Below are positions 1 through 9,194 of a DNA stretch of 64,000 bases, one piece after another. The stretch's first letter is position 1, and the number at the start of each line of letters is the position of its first letter. The translations under genes and the position numbers were made by a program. Source of the DNA: JBMDXB01 sp048594975 (GTDB lineage: Bacteria; Acidobacteriota; Vicinamibacteria; Vicinamibacterales; 2-12-FULL-66-21); contig JBMDXQ010000141.1 of NCBI GenBank assembly GCA_048594975.1, positions 1 through 64,000 of the forward strand. Direction: 5' to 3'. Under the pieces are notes generated by a model that saw only the letters and a list, made by a program, of their open reading frames with translations, ran no database searches and was not told the DNA's origin.

Positions 1-151
1 CCTCCATCGACTTCCGGCGACTGTCGTTCAGCAAGCCGGTGACGTACCGACGCAAGGCCCCACGCTGACTCTGTCGACCGAAGCAGTCTTCGAACTGCTC
101 CAGCCACGTCAGCAATCGTCGCAGCCACGCTGTCGCCGAGCCATCGAGCAC
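1..151 (-). mobile_element. IS701-like transposase, N-terminal part, cut by window edge
   Basis: Reading leftwards from about 151 (GTG), an open frame of about 50 codons contains the motifs WLEQFEDCFGR, RRYVTGLLND and SRRKSME. This is the start typical of IS701-type DDE transposases, in which a phenylalanine/cysteine-rich stretch is followed by GLL..D..RKS.E. The rest lies outside the window, so the catalytic residues cannot be seen. The start codon is uncertain because no ATG is in frame. The element's outer end appears to be at about 249, where it interrupts the neighbouring permease gene next to a CTAG tetranucleotide. The family assignment rests on motif recognition only. Confidence 0.6.
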
Positions 152-203
152 AGCGATGCAACGTAACAGAACCCTGAAAAAAGTACAATGACCTCAAAAG
201 TGA

Positions 204-2186
204 TCACTCGCAGATTGCCGGGCGAATTCGTGAATCTGACAAAGTAGTACTAGCCGTCCGCACGAGCAGTTCGGCGCCAGCCGCTCGTCCTTGCGCGAGC
301 GGCGAATACATTTCCGGGATCACGTTCCTCTCGACACCGTTCTGGTGCGCATCGCCGACGACCCCAACGATCGTCGCTCCATTGAATGTGCGGCCGATCG
401 GGTCCTCGCCGGGGAAGTATGTGGCTACTGCGGTCTCGTTCAGGATGATGACGGATGGCGCACCGGCGCGGTCCGAGGCGGTGAAGAACCGCCCGCGGCG
501 GAGCGGGATCCGCAGCACGGCGTGGTACTCTGGTGACACGCTCTTGATGCTTAAGCGCGCGATTCTTCCGTCGGGCAGGGGGACGCTCGTCGATCGGATG
601 CCGTCGGTGAGCGGCAGCTGCCCCTGGAGCAGGGCGACACCCTCGACGCCGGGCAGGTCTGCAATGCGGTCGACGACCTCGGCAAACGCGGCGGTGCGGT
701 CCGGCGGATCCGACACCGAGGGGATACGCGGACTGATCTGTGCGGTGAGCACGTTGGTCGTGTCGAAGCCAGGATCGATCCGCAACAGCGCGACGAAGCT
801 GCCGATGAAGAGTGCCGCACCGACGAGCAGCACCACGGCGAGTGACACCTCCCCGATGACGAGCGCGTTGCGCAGCCGCTGACGCACCGGCGAGTTGCCC
901 GATCGACCGGTGTCACGCATGGCGCGCAGCAGATCTGGTCTTCCCCCCTGAAGGGCCGGACCAACTCCACACAACAATCCGGTGGCGACCGAGCCCCCCA
1001 TGGCTGTAGCCAGCACCCTAAAGTCGAGCGCAATCGTGGTCACCCGGGGAACGCCGTCGGGCATCGCCGCGCGAAGAACGTCGATGCCCCACCACGCGAG
1101 GACGATACCAAACACCGCGCCAACGCCGGAGAGCACCAGGCTTTCGATCACCAGCTGACGCGTGAGACGCGACCAGCTCGCTCCGAGGGCCGCCCGCACG
1201 GCGAGCTCCCGCTCGCGGACAGTGGCCCGGGCGAGCAGCAGGCTGGCAATGTTCCCGCACGCGATCAGCAGCACCATCACCACGGCTGCGAGGAGCATCA
1301 ACAGCCACGACTTGATCTCCGCGCCCACGAAGTGATCGACGAGCGGGCGAACGCCGATCCGGCTGTCCTTGTTCCAAACGGGGTGCGCGCACTCGAGCGC
1401 GGTGGCAATCTGATCCATCTGCGCCTGCGCCTGGATCAGCGATACATCACGCTTGAGGCGCGCGACGACTTGGAGGTACGTGGCGATCCGAGTCGGATCG
1501 CGCAGGCGATCTGTTTCAGGGACAAGGTACGGAATCCAGATGTCGGTTGGGCGGGCTGCGCCAACCGGATAGGTGAAGTCCGGTGGCATCACCCCGATCA
1601 CTTCGTACCCGGCCTCTTCGGCGCCGCCGCCGCCTTCAAGTAGTTCCAGGGGGATCACGCGGCCGACAATGTGCGGATCGGCGCCGAAGCGTCGGCGCCA
1701 CAGGCCGTCGCTGAGCAGAGCCACGCGATCGGCGCCGGCGGTCTCGTTGTCTATCGTGAACGTCCGGCCCAGCGCGGGCGAGACACGAAGTACTTTGAAG
1801 AAGTCGGCGGTGACGCGTTGCGGGACCAGTGATTCGGGCTCTACTCCAGGCAGCCGCAGTGTCAGCCACCCACTGGCGACGGCAGCCATCGACTCGAATA
1901 CGTGCTGCTGGGCGACCCAGTCGAGGTAGTTTTGCGGCGCGACGAACAGCAAACGCGCCGGGTCGCGAGTTATGGCAGCCGACCTCGGCGTCACCGCCGA
2001 GCGTTGGCCCACCGCCACCACGCGATGGTGCTCGTCGAAGGGCAAACCACGCAGAACCACCGCGTCGACGACGGAGAAGATCGCCGTGGTCGCGCCGATG
2101 CCCAGTGTGAGTACTATCAGCGCCGCGCTGGTGAATCGCCGGTTCGACCGAAGTGATCGAACCGCAGCCTTGAGATCGTCCCGCAT
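204..2186 (-). pseudogene. ADOP-family MacB/FtsX permease, C-terminus lost to an insertion
   Basis: Large ABC-type permease of the acidobacterial duplicated family. From Met at 2186 it begins MRDDLKAAVRSLRSNRRF. The first transmembrane helix carries LTLGIGATTAIFSVVDAVV, followed by a MacB-type periplasmic domain, a FtsX block (LLIACGNIASLLLARA, RERELAVRAALGAS), a second helix (VSLAVVLLVGAALFIGS) and part of the second periplasmic domain. Intact members reach about 800 residues and end in a second FtsX block. Here the homologous frame stops after LLVRTA at about 251, and the last 16 or so codons down to 204 belong to the inserted element. About 140 C-terminal residues are missing, so the protein is probably non-functional. 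The reading frame is open further upstream, but the family N-terminus supports 2186 as the start. Confidence 0.8.
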
Positions 2187-2408
2187 GCCTGCCGCCTGCG
2201 CCCCGGAGTATACGCAACCGCGGTCGCTGTTCCCATCCGCGACCTGCTGTTCAGCCTTTCTTGCGTGCCGAACGCCGGATTGCGTCAGGGACTTCATTGA
2301 CGTCGCGGGATGTGACGGCGAGGCGGATGCGTTTACGCGCTCGAGCGAGACGACGGCGCATCCCAGGCATTAGCAGCGTCGGTCGCCCCGCTAATCGACC
2401 ACGACAGG

Positions 2409-2672
2409 TCAGATCGTCATGCGGAAATGCCGGCGCGCGAACTCGCGGCCGGAGCCGGTCTGCAAAATACCGCTCGAACTGCGCCGCCGGTGCCGCGGCG
2501 TCGAACTCGATCGACACGAGAACACGCCACCGACGATGCTGCGACGTGTGTGGCAGATGCCCGCGTTACGTGCGGCGAGTCGTTCCTGCAGATCTGCCGT
2601 CAGGCCGACGTAGTAGCAAGGCGGGTCGGCGACGGTCCTGAGGATGTACACGCAGTGCTTCGGCTGTGACAT
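2409..2672 (-). pseudogene. GIY-YIG domain protein with two compensating frame breaks
   Basis: The start MSQPKHCVYILRT...YYVGLT matches the VYILR / YVG pattern of small GIY-YIG endonuclease-fold proteins of the YhbQ type. The middle of the domain (WRVLVSIEFD...QFERYF) lies in another frame between about 2540 and 2468. The family C-terminus (TGSGREFARRHF) returns in the first frame. Removing one frame slip near 2540 and one near 2466 restores a continuous protein of about 87 residues. As written, the 87-codon frame is open but its central third is nonsense, so it is either decayed or contains two sequence errors. No functional context is visible. Confidence 0.7.
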
Positions 2673-2893
2673 GCGTCAACCACGGCAAGCGCCGAGCCAC
2701 AGCCTGTCGTGCTGGATCGCTGAATCTTCCCATAGCCCAGCACGCGCGGCAGGCAGCCGCGGCGATCCTCTGGAGGATTCAGAACGGCAGATCTTGCGCT
2801 GTCGTGTCGGCTGGCTTGCCAGCCAGAGCCCCTCTCGGCGAGCGGTGAGGTCGGCAGTGGTGGGCGGAACGTTCCGCCAGTGGCATCAAGAAA

Positions 2894-3748
2894 TCACCGC
2901 TGGGGCGATTTTGCGGCAAGAGCACGCTCGTACTGCTCGAGTTGGCGCTGGCCATCCTCACGATATCCCGGCGGAAATCGCGCCGAGGCCAGGGCCCGCT
3001 TCTGAGCGGCGACCGCGTTCCCGAAGTCTTCGCCACTCGCGTACGCAGCGGCGAGAATGCTGAGCAGCGTCGGACGCGAGGGATCGAGCTCCACTGCCCG
3101 CCGGGCCGTCGCGATTGCCCGTCGCGCATCGCGGTACCTGCTGTCGGGGCACCCCGCATAGACGCCTGATTGCAGACTGTAGAGTTCGGCGGCGAGATTG
3201 TAGTCTTGCGGGGCGGATGCCGAGACGAGCGGAATCGCCCTTTCGAAATCGCGCACCGCGCTCTCGCACAGCTTGCGCGTGATGTAGTGTCGGCCGCGGC
3301 GAAGATACAAGAACGCCTCGGTAGGATGCAGCTCGATCGCCTTCGTGTAGTCAAGCGTGGCTGCCTCGCGCGCATTGAGCGCGTGGTTTGCCTCGGCGCG
3401 CCGCAGATACGCATCCCAGTCCTTCGGATTTCTTTGGATGAGGGTGGTGAAGTACGGAATGGCGTCAGCCAGCAGAATGGCGTCGCGTGCATCCAGCCAT
3501 CCCGAAACATCCTTGCCGGTTGCGTCCACCCACAGTCTACTGCCCTCGACTCGAACCACCGAGGTAACGAGATTGATGCCGACCGCCGTCCTCGCACGAT
3601 CACTGTCGCCGCTGTACACCGCACCATAACCATGGAGCATGACGATACGCTGCCCGACCCATGCGGTGGCCGGTGCTTCGGTTGCCTGTCCGGCTGACGG
3701 GGCCGCGAGCGCGGCCGAGAACAGCAGGGATGCCACGAGCAGAGTCAT
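2894..3748 (-). CDS. Secreted TPR protein with N-terminal SH3-like module
   Basis: 284 residues from Met at 3748, which gives a clean signal peptide (MTLLVASLLFSAALAAPS). Residues about 30-95 form a small beta domain ending SRLWVDATGKDVSGWLDARD. This resembles the SH3-like modules that precede TPR arrays in planctomycetal and acidobacterial proteins. Residues about 100-270 contain three to four TPR units (IQRNPKDWDAYLRRAEANHA; AIELHPTEAFLYLRRGRHY; AVELDPSRPTLLSILAAAYA). The protein is likely periplasmic or extracellular and involved in protein contacts. The start lies 16 bases after the stop of the degraded PadR-linked permease, so it was probably cotranscribed with that pair. The exact role is unknown. 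Confidence 0.75.
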   Translation of the reverse strand: MTLLVASLLFSAALAAPSAGQATEAPATAWVGQRIVMLHGYGAVYSGDSDRARTAVGINLVTSVVRVEGSRLWVDATGKDVSGWLDARDAILLADAIPYFTTLIQRNPKDWDAYLRRAEANHALNAREAATLDYTKAIELHPTEAFLYLRRGRHYITRKLCESAVRDFERAIPLVSASAPQDYNLAAELYSLQSGVYAGCPDSRYRDARRAIATARRAVELDPSRPTLLSILAAAYASGEDFGNAVAAQKRALASARFPPGYREDGQRQLEQYERALAAKSPQR

Positions 3749-3764
3749 AGGGATACGGGCGGCC

Positions 3765-4872
3765 TTACCAATCGCCGAGGACGCGAGTCGGGTCGAGACG
3801 CGAGGCGCGGTGCGCCGGAAGCCATCCAGCAACGGCGCCGATGAGCGCCAATGTCGCGGCGGAGGCGACGAGTGTGCCCGGGTCGCCCGGCTCGAGACCG
3901 AAGAGCAGCGACGACACGAAACGCGACGCCCCGGCGCCGAGGGCGAGTCCCACGACAATCCCGGCGCCCATCAGCCATGACACGCGAGCGAGCACCAGAC
4001 GAATGACCGAGGCGCGCGTCGCGCCGAGCGCCATGCGAACGCCGATCTCGGCCAGGCGCACGCTCACCGCATACGACGTGACGCCATAGAGGCCCACGGC
4101 CGCGATTACCAGCGCCAGGAGGCCGAATGACGCTGACAGAATCGCGAGCAGCCGCTCGCGGGGTCAGCGCGCCGCTGACCCGATCTTCCAGCGGCTCGAA
4201 TGTCAGGGCAAGCGTCGGGTTGATCTCGCCGACCGCCGCTGCGACGTTGTTCCTGAGCGGGCCGGGCTGCCCTGAGGCGGCGCGGACGCTCAATGTCACG
4301 ATCGCCGGTGCGGAGGTCACGGTGGGATCCTCCACCAGCGATCGGGCGATCGACTGTGACAACGGCACGTACGCCGTGGGCAGGGTCGGTTCACGCACGT
4401 CACGGTAGACCGCGTCGGCCACGAGCCCGACGATTTCGATGGCGGGCGATCCAGGTTCCTTCGTTGGCTGAATGGTATCGGGATCGCCGACGGGCAACGT
4501 CCGGAGCAGCAGACCGTCGATGATGGAGAAGATTGCCGTGTTGGCGCCGATGCCCAGCGCCAGCGTTGCGACAATCACGCTGGCGAAGGTGCGCTGCCTG
4601 ACGAACAGCCGGAACGCGTACCGAACATCCCGGCCGATGTCATCGAGGAGCGCGCCGTGGCGGCCCGCGCGAACACTCTCCTTCATCCGCTCGATGCCGC
4701 CGACCTCGGCGAGCGCGAGGCGGCGAGCCTCGGCGGAGGAAACACCCTCGCGGATCTTCTCCGCGGTCGACATCTCGACGAACGAACGGATCTCATCGTC
4801 CAGCCGCTGCTCGGCGTGATTCCGGCGGAGGATCCAGGACGCGATTGACGTCAATCGACGAAGCACAGTCAT
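3765..4872 (-). pseudogene. ADOP permease remnant with central deletion and frameshift
   Basis: The Met at 4872 overlaps the stop of the padR gene (ATGA). The N-terminal leader found in PadR-linked ADOPs (AEQRLDDEIRSFVEMSTAEK) and the first membrane helix (TLALGIGANTAIFSIIDGLLL) are present. After RTLPVGDPD the sequence jumps to the end of the second periplasmic domain (EIVGLVADAVYRDVREPTLP). Some 450 residues, including the first FtsX block, have therefore been deleted in frame. A run of four G at about 4158-4161 then shifts the frame: the last block (LLAILSASFGLLALVIAA...GLYGVTSYAVS...RVLGDW, ending 3765) lies in another frame. One fewer G would restore it. The gene is clearly non-functional as a permease. 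Confidence 0.8.
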
Positions 4873-5219
4873 GCGCCCTCCAGCACGCTCGCGATGGCAA
4901 ACGAGACACGATCCCACCGGCGCCTGTGCTGCTCGAGCTGCTTGCGGCCGGACGCCGTCAACGCGTAGTACTTCGCGTTCCGGTTGTTCTCGCTGGGACG
5001 CCACTCGGCTTTCAGTTTGCCGTCCTGCTCGAGCCGGTACAGCGAGGGGAAGAGCGAGCCGGGATTGACCCGAAAGTGGTCGTGGCTGAGTGCCCTCAAT
5101 CGCTGTGAGATGCCGTAGCCGTGCAGGGGCTCTCGCACGAGGATGGTGAGGATCATCAGATCGAGCGTGCCTTGCGGGACGTCGATCTTGTCCTTTGCGT
5201 CCGGGTCAGGCTTCCCCAC
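4869..5219 (-). CDS. PadR-family transcriptional repressor
   Basis: 116 residues. DVPQGTLDLMILTILVREPLHGYGISQRL is the winged-helix N-terminus of PadR proteins that accompany ADOP permeases. The wing (GSLFPSLYRLEQDGKLKAEW) and the C-terminal dimer helix (RKQLEQHRRRWDRVSFAIA) follow. The stop overlaps the start of the permease gene (ATGA), so the two are one transcript. Upstream lies a strong sigma-70-like promoter embedded in a pair of direct repeats (5232-5302), the probable operator. Ligands of this PadR class are unknown. The regulator appears intact although its permease partner is broken. Confidence 0.9.
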   Translation of the reverse strand: MGKPDPDAKDKIDVPQGTLDLMILTILVREPLHGYGISQRLRALSHDHFRVNPGSLFPSLYRLEQDGKLKAEWRPSENNRNAKYYALTASGRKQLEQHRRRWDRVSFAIASVLEGA

Positions 5220-5231
5220 GAGCGTTGCCCC

Positions 5232-5302
5232 TTTAGGTTGCCAGGAGAGAAGAACGACGCCATCATGGCTTCAGTCATTTAGGTTGTCAAGAGGTAAGAA
5301 CG
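5232..5302 (-). promoter_or_regulatory. padR promoter with duplicated 25-bp operator-like repeat
   Basis: Two 25-base copies at 5232-5256 and 5278-5302, 46 bases apart start to start, agree at about 20 of 25 positions; the shared core is TTTAGGTTG..CA.GAG. On the minus strand a perfect TTGACA (5290-5285) lies inside the distal copy and CATGAT (5267-5262) follows at 17 bases, giving a good promoter. The proximal copy sits between the -10 and the padR start. This layout fits PadR autorepression. It is inferred from sequence alone. Confidence 0.6.
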
Positions 5303-5811
5303 GCCGGCCGGCTACCACCGGACGCCGGCGATCCCCCTGAGAAGCGGCCGGTACTTCAGAGACGATGCTCGGGAAGGGGCGGACGGGGTCGTCATCCTCA
5401 GCGCGGCGAAAGACGCGCCGACTAACACGTCACCTGGATTCGGAAGCGCAGGGAACTTCGCTTGGCAGCCGGAGTCTTCTGCAGCGCGCGGCACGTGCGC
5501 CTTCGCTCCACGGCGCGACGGCTCCGGCGGACAGCCTCCGCGAGACATGAGAGCGCAACTGGTGAGCCGCGTTTTCGCCGGCAGATTGACTCGCTGCTGA
5601 GAAAGGTGGACGCGTTGCGTCGGGTAGCGGTCTAGGCAGGACGAGCGTCCCGCTGCGTGGTCACGAATCGGCAACCCACCGCTGCCTTCGCAGACAAGAG
5701 CGCCAGCACATCCCTGGTGACCAGAACGATGCCGCACGCACCAGTATTCACACCTGGTCTGAGGCCCGGAGGCTGACTCAAAGTAGCGGCCCTGATCGGT
5801 CTCAGGGGATG
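5303..5811. other. Gene-free stretch
   Basis: About 500 bases between the padR promoter and the end of the next permease remnant. Short open frames exist on both strands, but none shows a recognisable domain, a ribosome site or protein-like composition. No tRNA, clear repeat or terminator was found. Confidence 0.5.
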
Positions 5812-8135
5812 TTATTCGCTCCGAAGGGCACTCAACGGATCCGTGCGCGCCGCGCGCCGCGCCGCAGGCAGGACAGCCACGGCCCAACAAACATCAGCAC
5901 CGCTGCGGCCGCGGCGAGGTTGAGGGGATCAAAACGAGCCGTCGCGAACAGGATGTCAAGCGCGGGCACCGCCCAGATCGACAAGACGCGTCCCACCATC
6001 AGGCCCGCTCCCACCATCCACGCGCCCTGCCCGATGGTGCGCATGAGGATGCGCATCGGATCGGCACCCAGTGCGAGGCGAAGCGCAAGCTCCGCACGCC
6101 GGGATGCGACGTCATGTGCCACGACACCAAACAATCCAATCCCGCCGAGTACGATCGCGAGCAGCGCCAATCCCATCAACGTCGCGGTCAGCACGCGCCG
6201 GGCGGGCACGCCTGGCGAGGCTGCGGCCACGTCCTGCATCGATCGCACGGCGTGCACGGGCACGTCAGCGTCGAGCCGCGCCACTTCTTCTCGCACGGCA
6301 GTGATGACATCTGCATCCGGGCGCTGGCTTCGGACGACCAGGAGCATCGAGCGTGAGGGCGACCGCCAGGCAGAGACGTACACGGTGGGCCAGAACCCCT
6401 CAGCATCGAGCGAGCGGTGCTTGACATCGCCAGCGATCCCGATGATCTCCGCTAGCGCACGCCCTGCTGGCCCCATCCTGAGGTGACGCCCGATCGGTTG
6501 CTCGCCCGGGAACCAGCGCTCCGCCAGTGATTGGCTCACCACCACGCGGAACGGCGCCGCGGCATCGTCGCGCGCGTCGAACGCACGGCCAGCCAGAAGG
6601 GGGATGCGCATCACGTCGAAGTAGGCGGTCCCCACTTCGCGCCGCACGACTTCGACCGCGGGGTCGGTCGGCCGGATGCGCATCAGTCCGCGGGACCCGT
6701 CGTGTGTCAACGGCAGTTCATTGATCATGGAAACCGTGCCGGGTCCCAGCCGTTCCTCCAGCGCCTGGTAAAGCGGGGAGTAAAACGACACCATCCCTTC
6801 GGGGCCTGGGTACTTCGTCGCCGAAGACAGTCCGACGGCCAGTGTCAACACGCTGCGCGGGTCGAATCCGGGGTTGACATTCAGCACATTGCGCAGGCTG
6901 CGGCCGACGAGTGACAGGGAGACGAGCAGCACGCATGCCAGCGCCACCACGGCGGTGGCGAACACGCGGCGCACACCAATCTCACGCGGAGCCGGTGTGA
7001 TACCGCGAGCCAGCACGTCGACAACATTGCGCCGTGACGCGACGTAGGCTGGTAGCAATCCACAGAGTCCCGCACAGACGGCCGCGACCATCGTCACGAC
7101 ACCAATCACGCGCCAGCTCAGCGTCACCTCCCGGCCGGCCAGTGCACCGAATTGCTCGAGGGCCATCCTGCCCACGACCGGGGTAAGCCACAACGCGAGC
7201 AGCACCCCACCTGCGATGCCGATGGCCACGAGCGTCTCTGCCTCCAGCATCAATTGCCGTGCGATCTCGGACGGGCGCGCGCCGAGCGCGGTCCGCACTG
7301 CCAGTTCCCGCCGACGATCGATGGATCGCACGAGCAGCAGGCCTCCAAGATTGGCGAACGCGATGAGGAACGCGAGCCCGGCCGCCCCCGCGAGAAGCCC
7401 AAGCGTTCTCGTGGAGCCGCGGGCTATCGCGACCGCGAGCGGCGTCGCACCTACGTGGGCTGGCGGCGAGGATCGCCGACTGACCTCGTCCAACACGGCT
7501 CTCAAGTCCTCCGGAGTGGCATTCCGGGCGAGGCGGGCCATTACCCCGAGGCGAAAACCTGCGCGGGCCTCTGGGTCCGCCGGATCGGCCGCCGGTAACG
7601 GGAGCGGCCGAAAGACGTCAACCTGGTCGAGCGGAAAGACGAACTGTTTCGGCAGCACGCCGACGATGGTATGTGGGCGACCTCCGAGAACGACCTGCCG
7701 TCCGAACGCGGCGGGATCGGCGGCGAGCTTCGCGCGCCAGAACGCGTTGGTCAGAATGACAACCGGCTGGCTCAGATCATTGGCCTCGAACGTGCGCCCG
7801 AGCGCGGGCGCCACACCAAGAAGCGGCAGGAATCCGGGTGTGACGCTGGTGACGTGGACCCGGTCGGCAGCACCGAGCTGCGTGAGGGTGAGGTGTGTCC
7901 CATCGGCCCCTTCCATCGCCGCCAGCGATCCCGCACGCTCGCGCCAGGCTTCCAACGTGGCATACCTCACCTGGCGCCGCGTTGAAGCGGGGTCGCCGGG
8001 CAGGACCTCGCCGAGAGTGACGAGGGCATCGGGATCGGTGAAGGGCGGTGGCGTGAGCAGTACGGCATCGACAACGGCGAAGATGGCTGTGCCGGCGCCG
8101 GGTGAATCGTACCGGGAATGTCGGAGGCTCGTTGG
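5812..8135 (-). pseudogene. ADOP permease remnant, damaged at both ends
   Basis: Contains most of a duplicated MacB/FtsX permease: first periplasmic domain (VTSVTPGFLPLLGVAPALGR), FtsX block (LAFLIAFANLGGLLLVRSI; RRRELAVRTALGAR), second periplasmic domain (FYSPLYQALEERLG; YFDVMRIPLLAGRAF) and last block (GIGLFGVVAHDVASRRAELA). At the 5' end the frame reads SLRHSRYDSPGAGTAIFAVV, so about 15 residues of the first membrane helix are missing. An in-frame TGA lies just upstream and no proper ATG is left. At the 3' end a single-base slip near 5885 moves the family ending (RTDPLSALRSE, stop at 5812) out of frame. As read, translation stops at 5832. It is the third degraded permease of this family in the first 8 kb. 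Confidence 0.75.
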
Positions 8136-8286
8136 TGTGAGTCAGGCCACTGCGGCCTGCGCATAGTAGCGCGCTTCGTACTCGTACGCCTGGCCGGTCG
8201 GCTGGTGTGAGGAGTCGAAGGGAACCCGCCGGCAGCCGGTCAGGTGCATGCGGAAGTTAGACCGCACCGATTTCCATTCACACGCA

Positions 8287-8973
8287 TCATTCCGCCCCTA
8301 GCCGCGGTTTGCCCGCGCCTTGCACGGCCCGTCCCACCTTCCTGGACAGTTCACGGGCGAGGTGTCGTTGCATCACGACTCGCATCTCGGGGTTGGCGCT
8401 GAGATATTTCTCCAGCGTGCCGATGTGCCAACGAACCGCACGAACCGGCTCCTCTACTACTGCATCGACGTCCGCCGGCAGACCGCTCAGGATCAACGCT
8501 GACCCCACGAAGTCACCCGGTCCCAGCATGCCGATGTCAGAGCCCGCCCTGGCCACCCGGACGCTGCCGCGGACAATGAGCGCAAGGTGATCTGGAACCT
8601 TGCCGCTCTCGAGTAGCCGTTTTTCGGATGGCTCGCTCGACCAAGCCCCAATGTTCAGAACCTGCAGAACCTTCCGGGGCGGCACGTCCCTGAAGGCGAG
8701 CTGTCGCAATTCCTGCTCCTCGGCCGTGAGCTTGACCGGTTGGCGCTCGAGGAAGAGACGCCATGATTGGAAGATGTTGATTCCCGCAAAGCCAATGGTC
8801 CACGCCAGCGGCGCCCACAACACCGTGGGTTGAAACAGAAAATAGGGAATCGACATTAGCGAGGCTGCCACCGCAAACATGCGTAACCAGAGCATGTCCC
8901 GAACGCTGTAAGCTACCAGCAGCAGAACGTTGGCGGCATGAATGAAATAGTCAGGCGAGAAGCTGTTCATCAT
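8287..8973 (-). CDS. Popeye-like membrane protein with cyclic-nucleotide-binding domain
   Basis: About 228 residues from the ATGATG at 8973, which follows a GGAG by 10 bases; an upstream Met at 9000 is less likely. Residues about 10-75 hold three hydrophobic helices (FIHAANVLLLVAYSV; LRMFAVAASLMSIPYFLF; LAWTIGFAGINIFQSWRLFL). This is the arrangement of the Popeye-domain family, N-terminal helices then a cNMP fold. Residues about 120-215 form the cyclic-nucleotide-binding barrel (HLALIVRGSVRVARAG, GMLGPGDFVGSALILSG). No DNA-binding helix-turn-helix follows, unlike CRP. It probably senses a nucleotide at the inner membrane; the output is unknown. The gene is divergent from the transporter gene at 9195. 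Confidence 0.65.
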   Translation of the reverse strand: MMNSFSPDYFIHAANVLLLVAYSVRDMLWLRMFAVAASLMSIPYFLFQPTVLWAPLAWTIGFAGINIFQSWRLFLERQPVKLTAEEQELRQLAFRDVPPRKVLQVLNIGAWSSEPSEKRLLESGKVPDHLALIVRGSVRVARAGSDIGMLGPGDFVGSALILSGLPADVDAVVEEPVRAVRWHIGTLEKYLSANPEMRVVMQRHLARELSRKVGRAVQGAGKPRLGAE

Positions 8974-9194
8974 TATCTGGTTGCTCCAGGCAGATCGCAC
9001 GGTCCGATTGTGATTCGGCCCCGCGCGGCCACGGAGGGCTGTCGTCTGTTCGCGTGTGGGCTAACGCCCTCCAGAGAGGTGCGAGCGCCGACGGTGACCG
9101 CCCGTCTTGGTGCGGACGTTCGGTCGTCCGGTCAGACGGCCTGCTGCGGCGAAGCCGCAAGGGGCGGAAGCGGGAACTGCGGGAGTCTGGCAAC

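Noticed and set aside
5312..5890. 192-codon minus-strand frame between padR and the third permease
   Set aside because: Its right end overlaps the permease's C-terminal codons in another frame; the composition is not protein-like.
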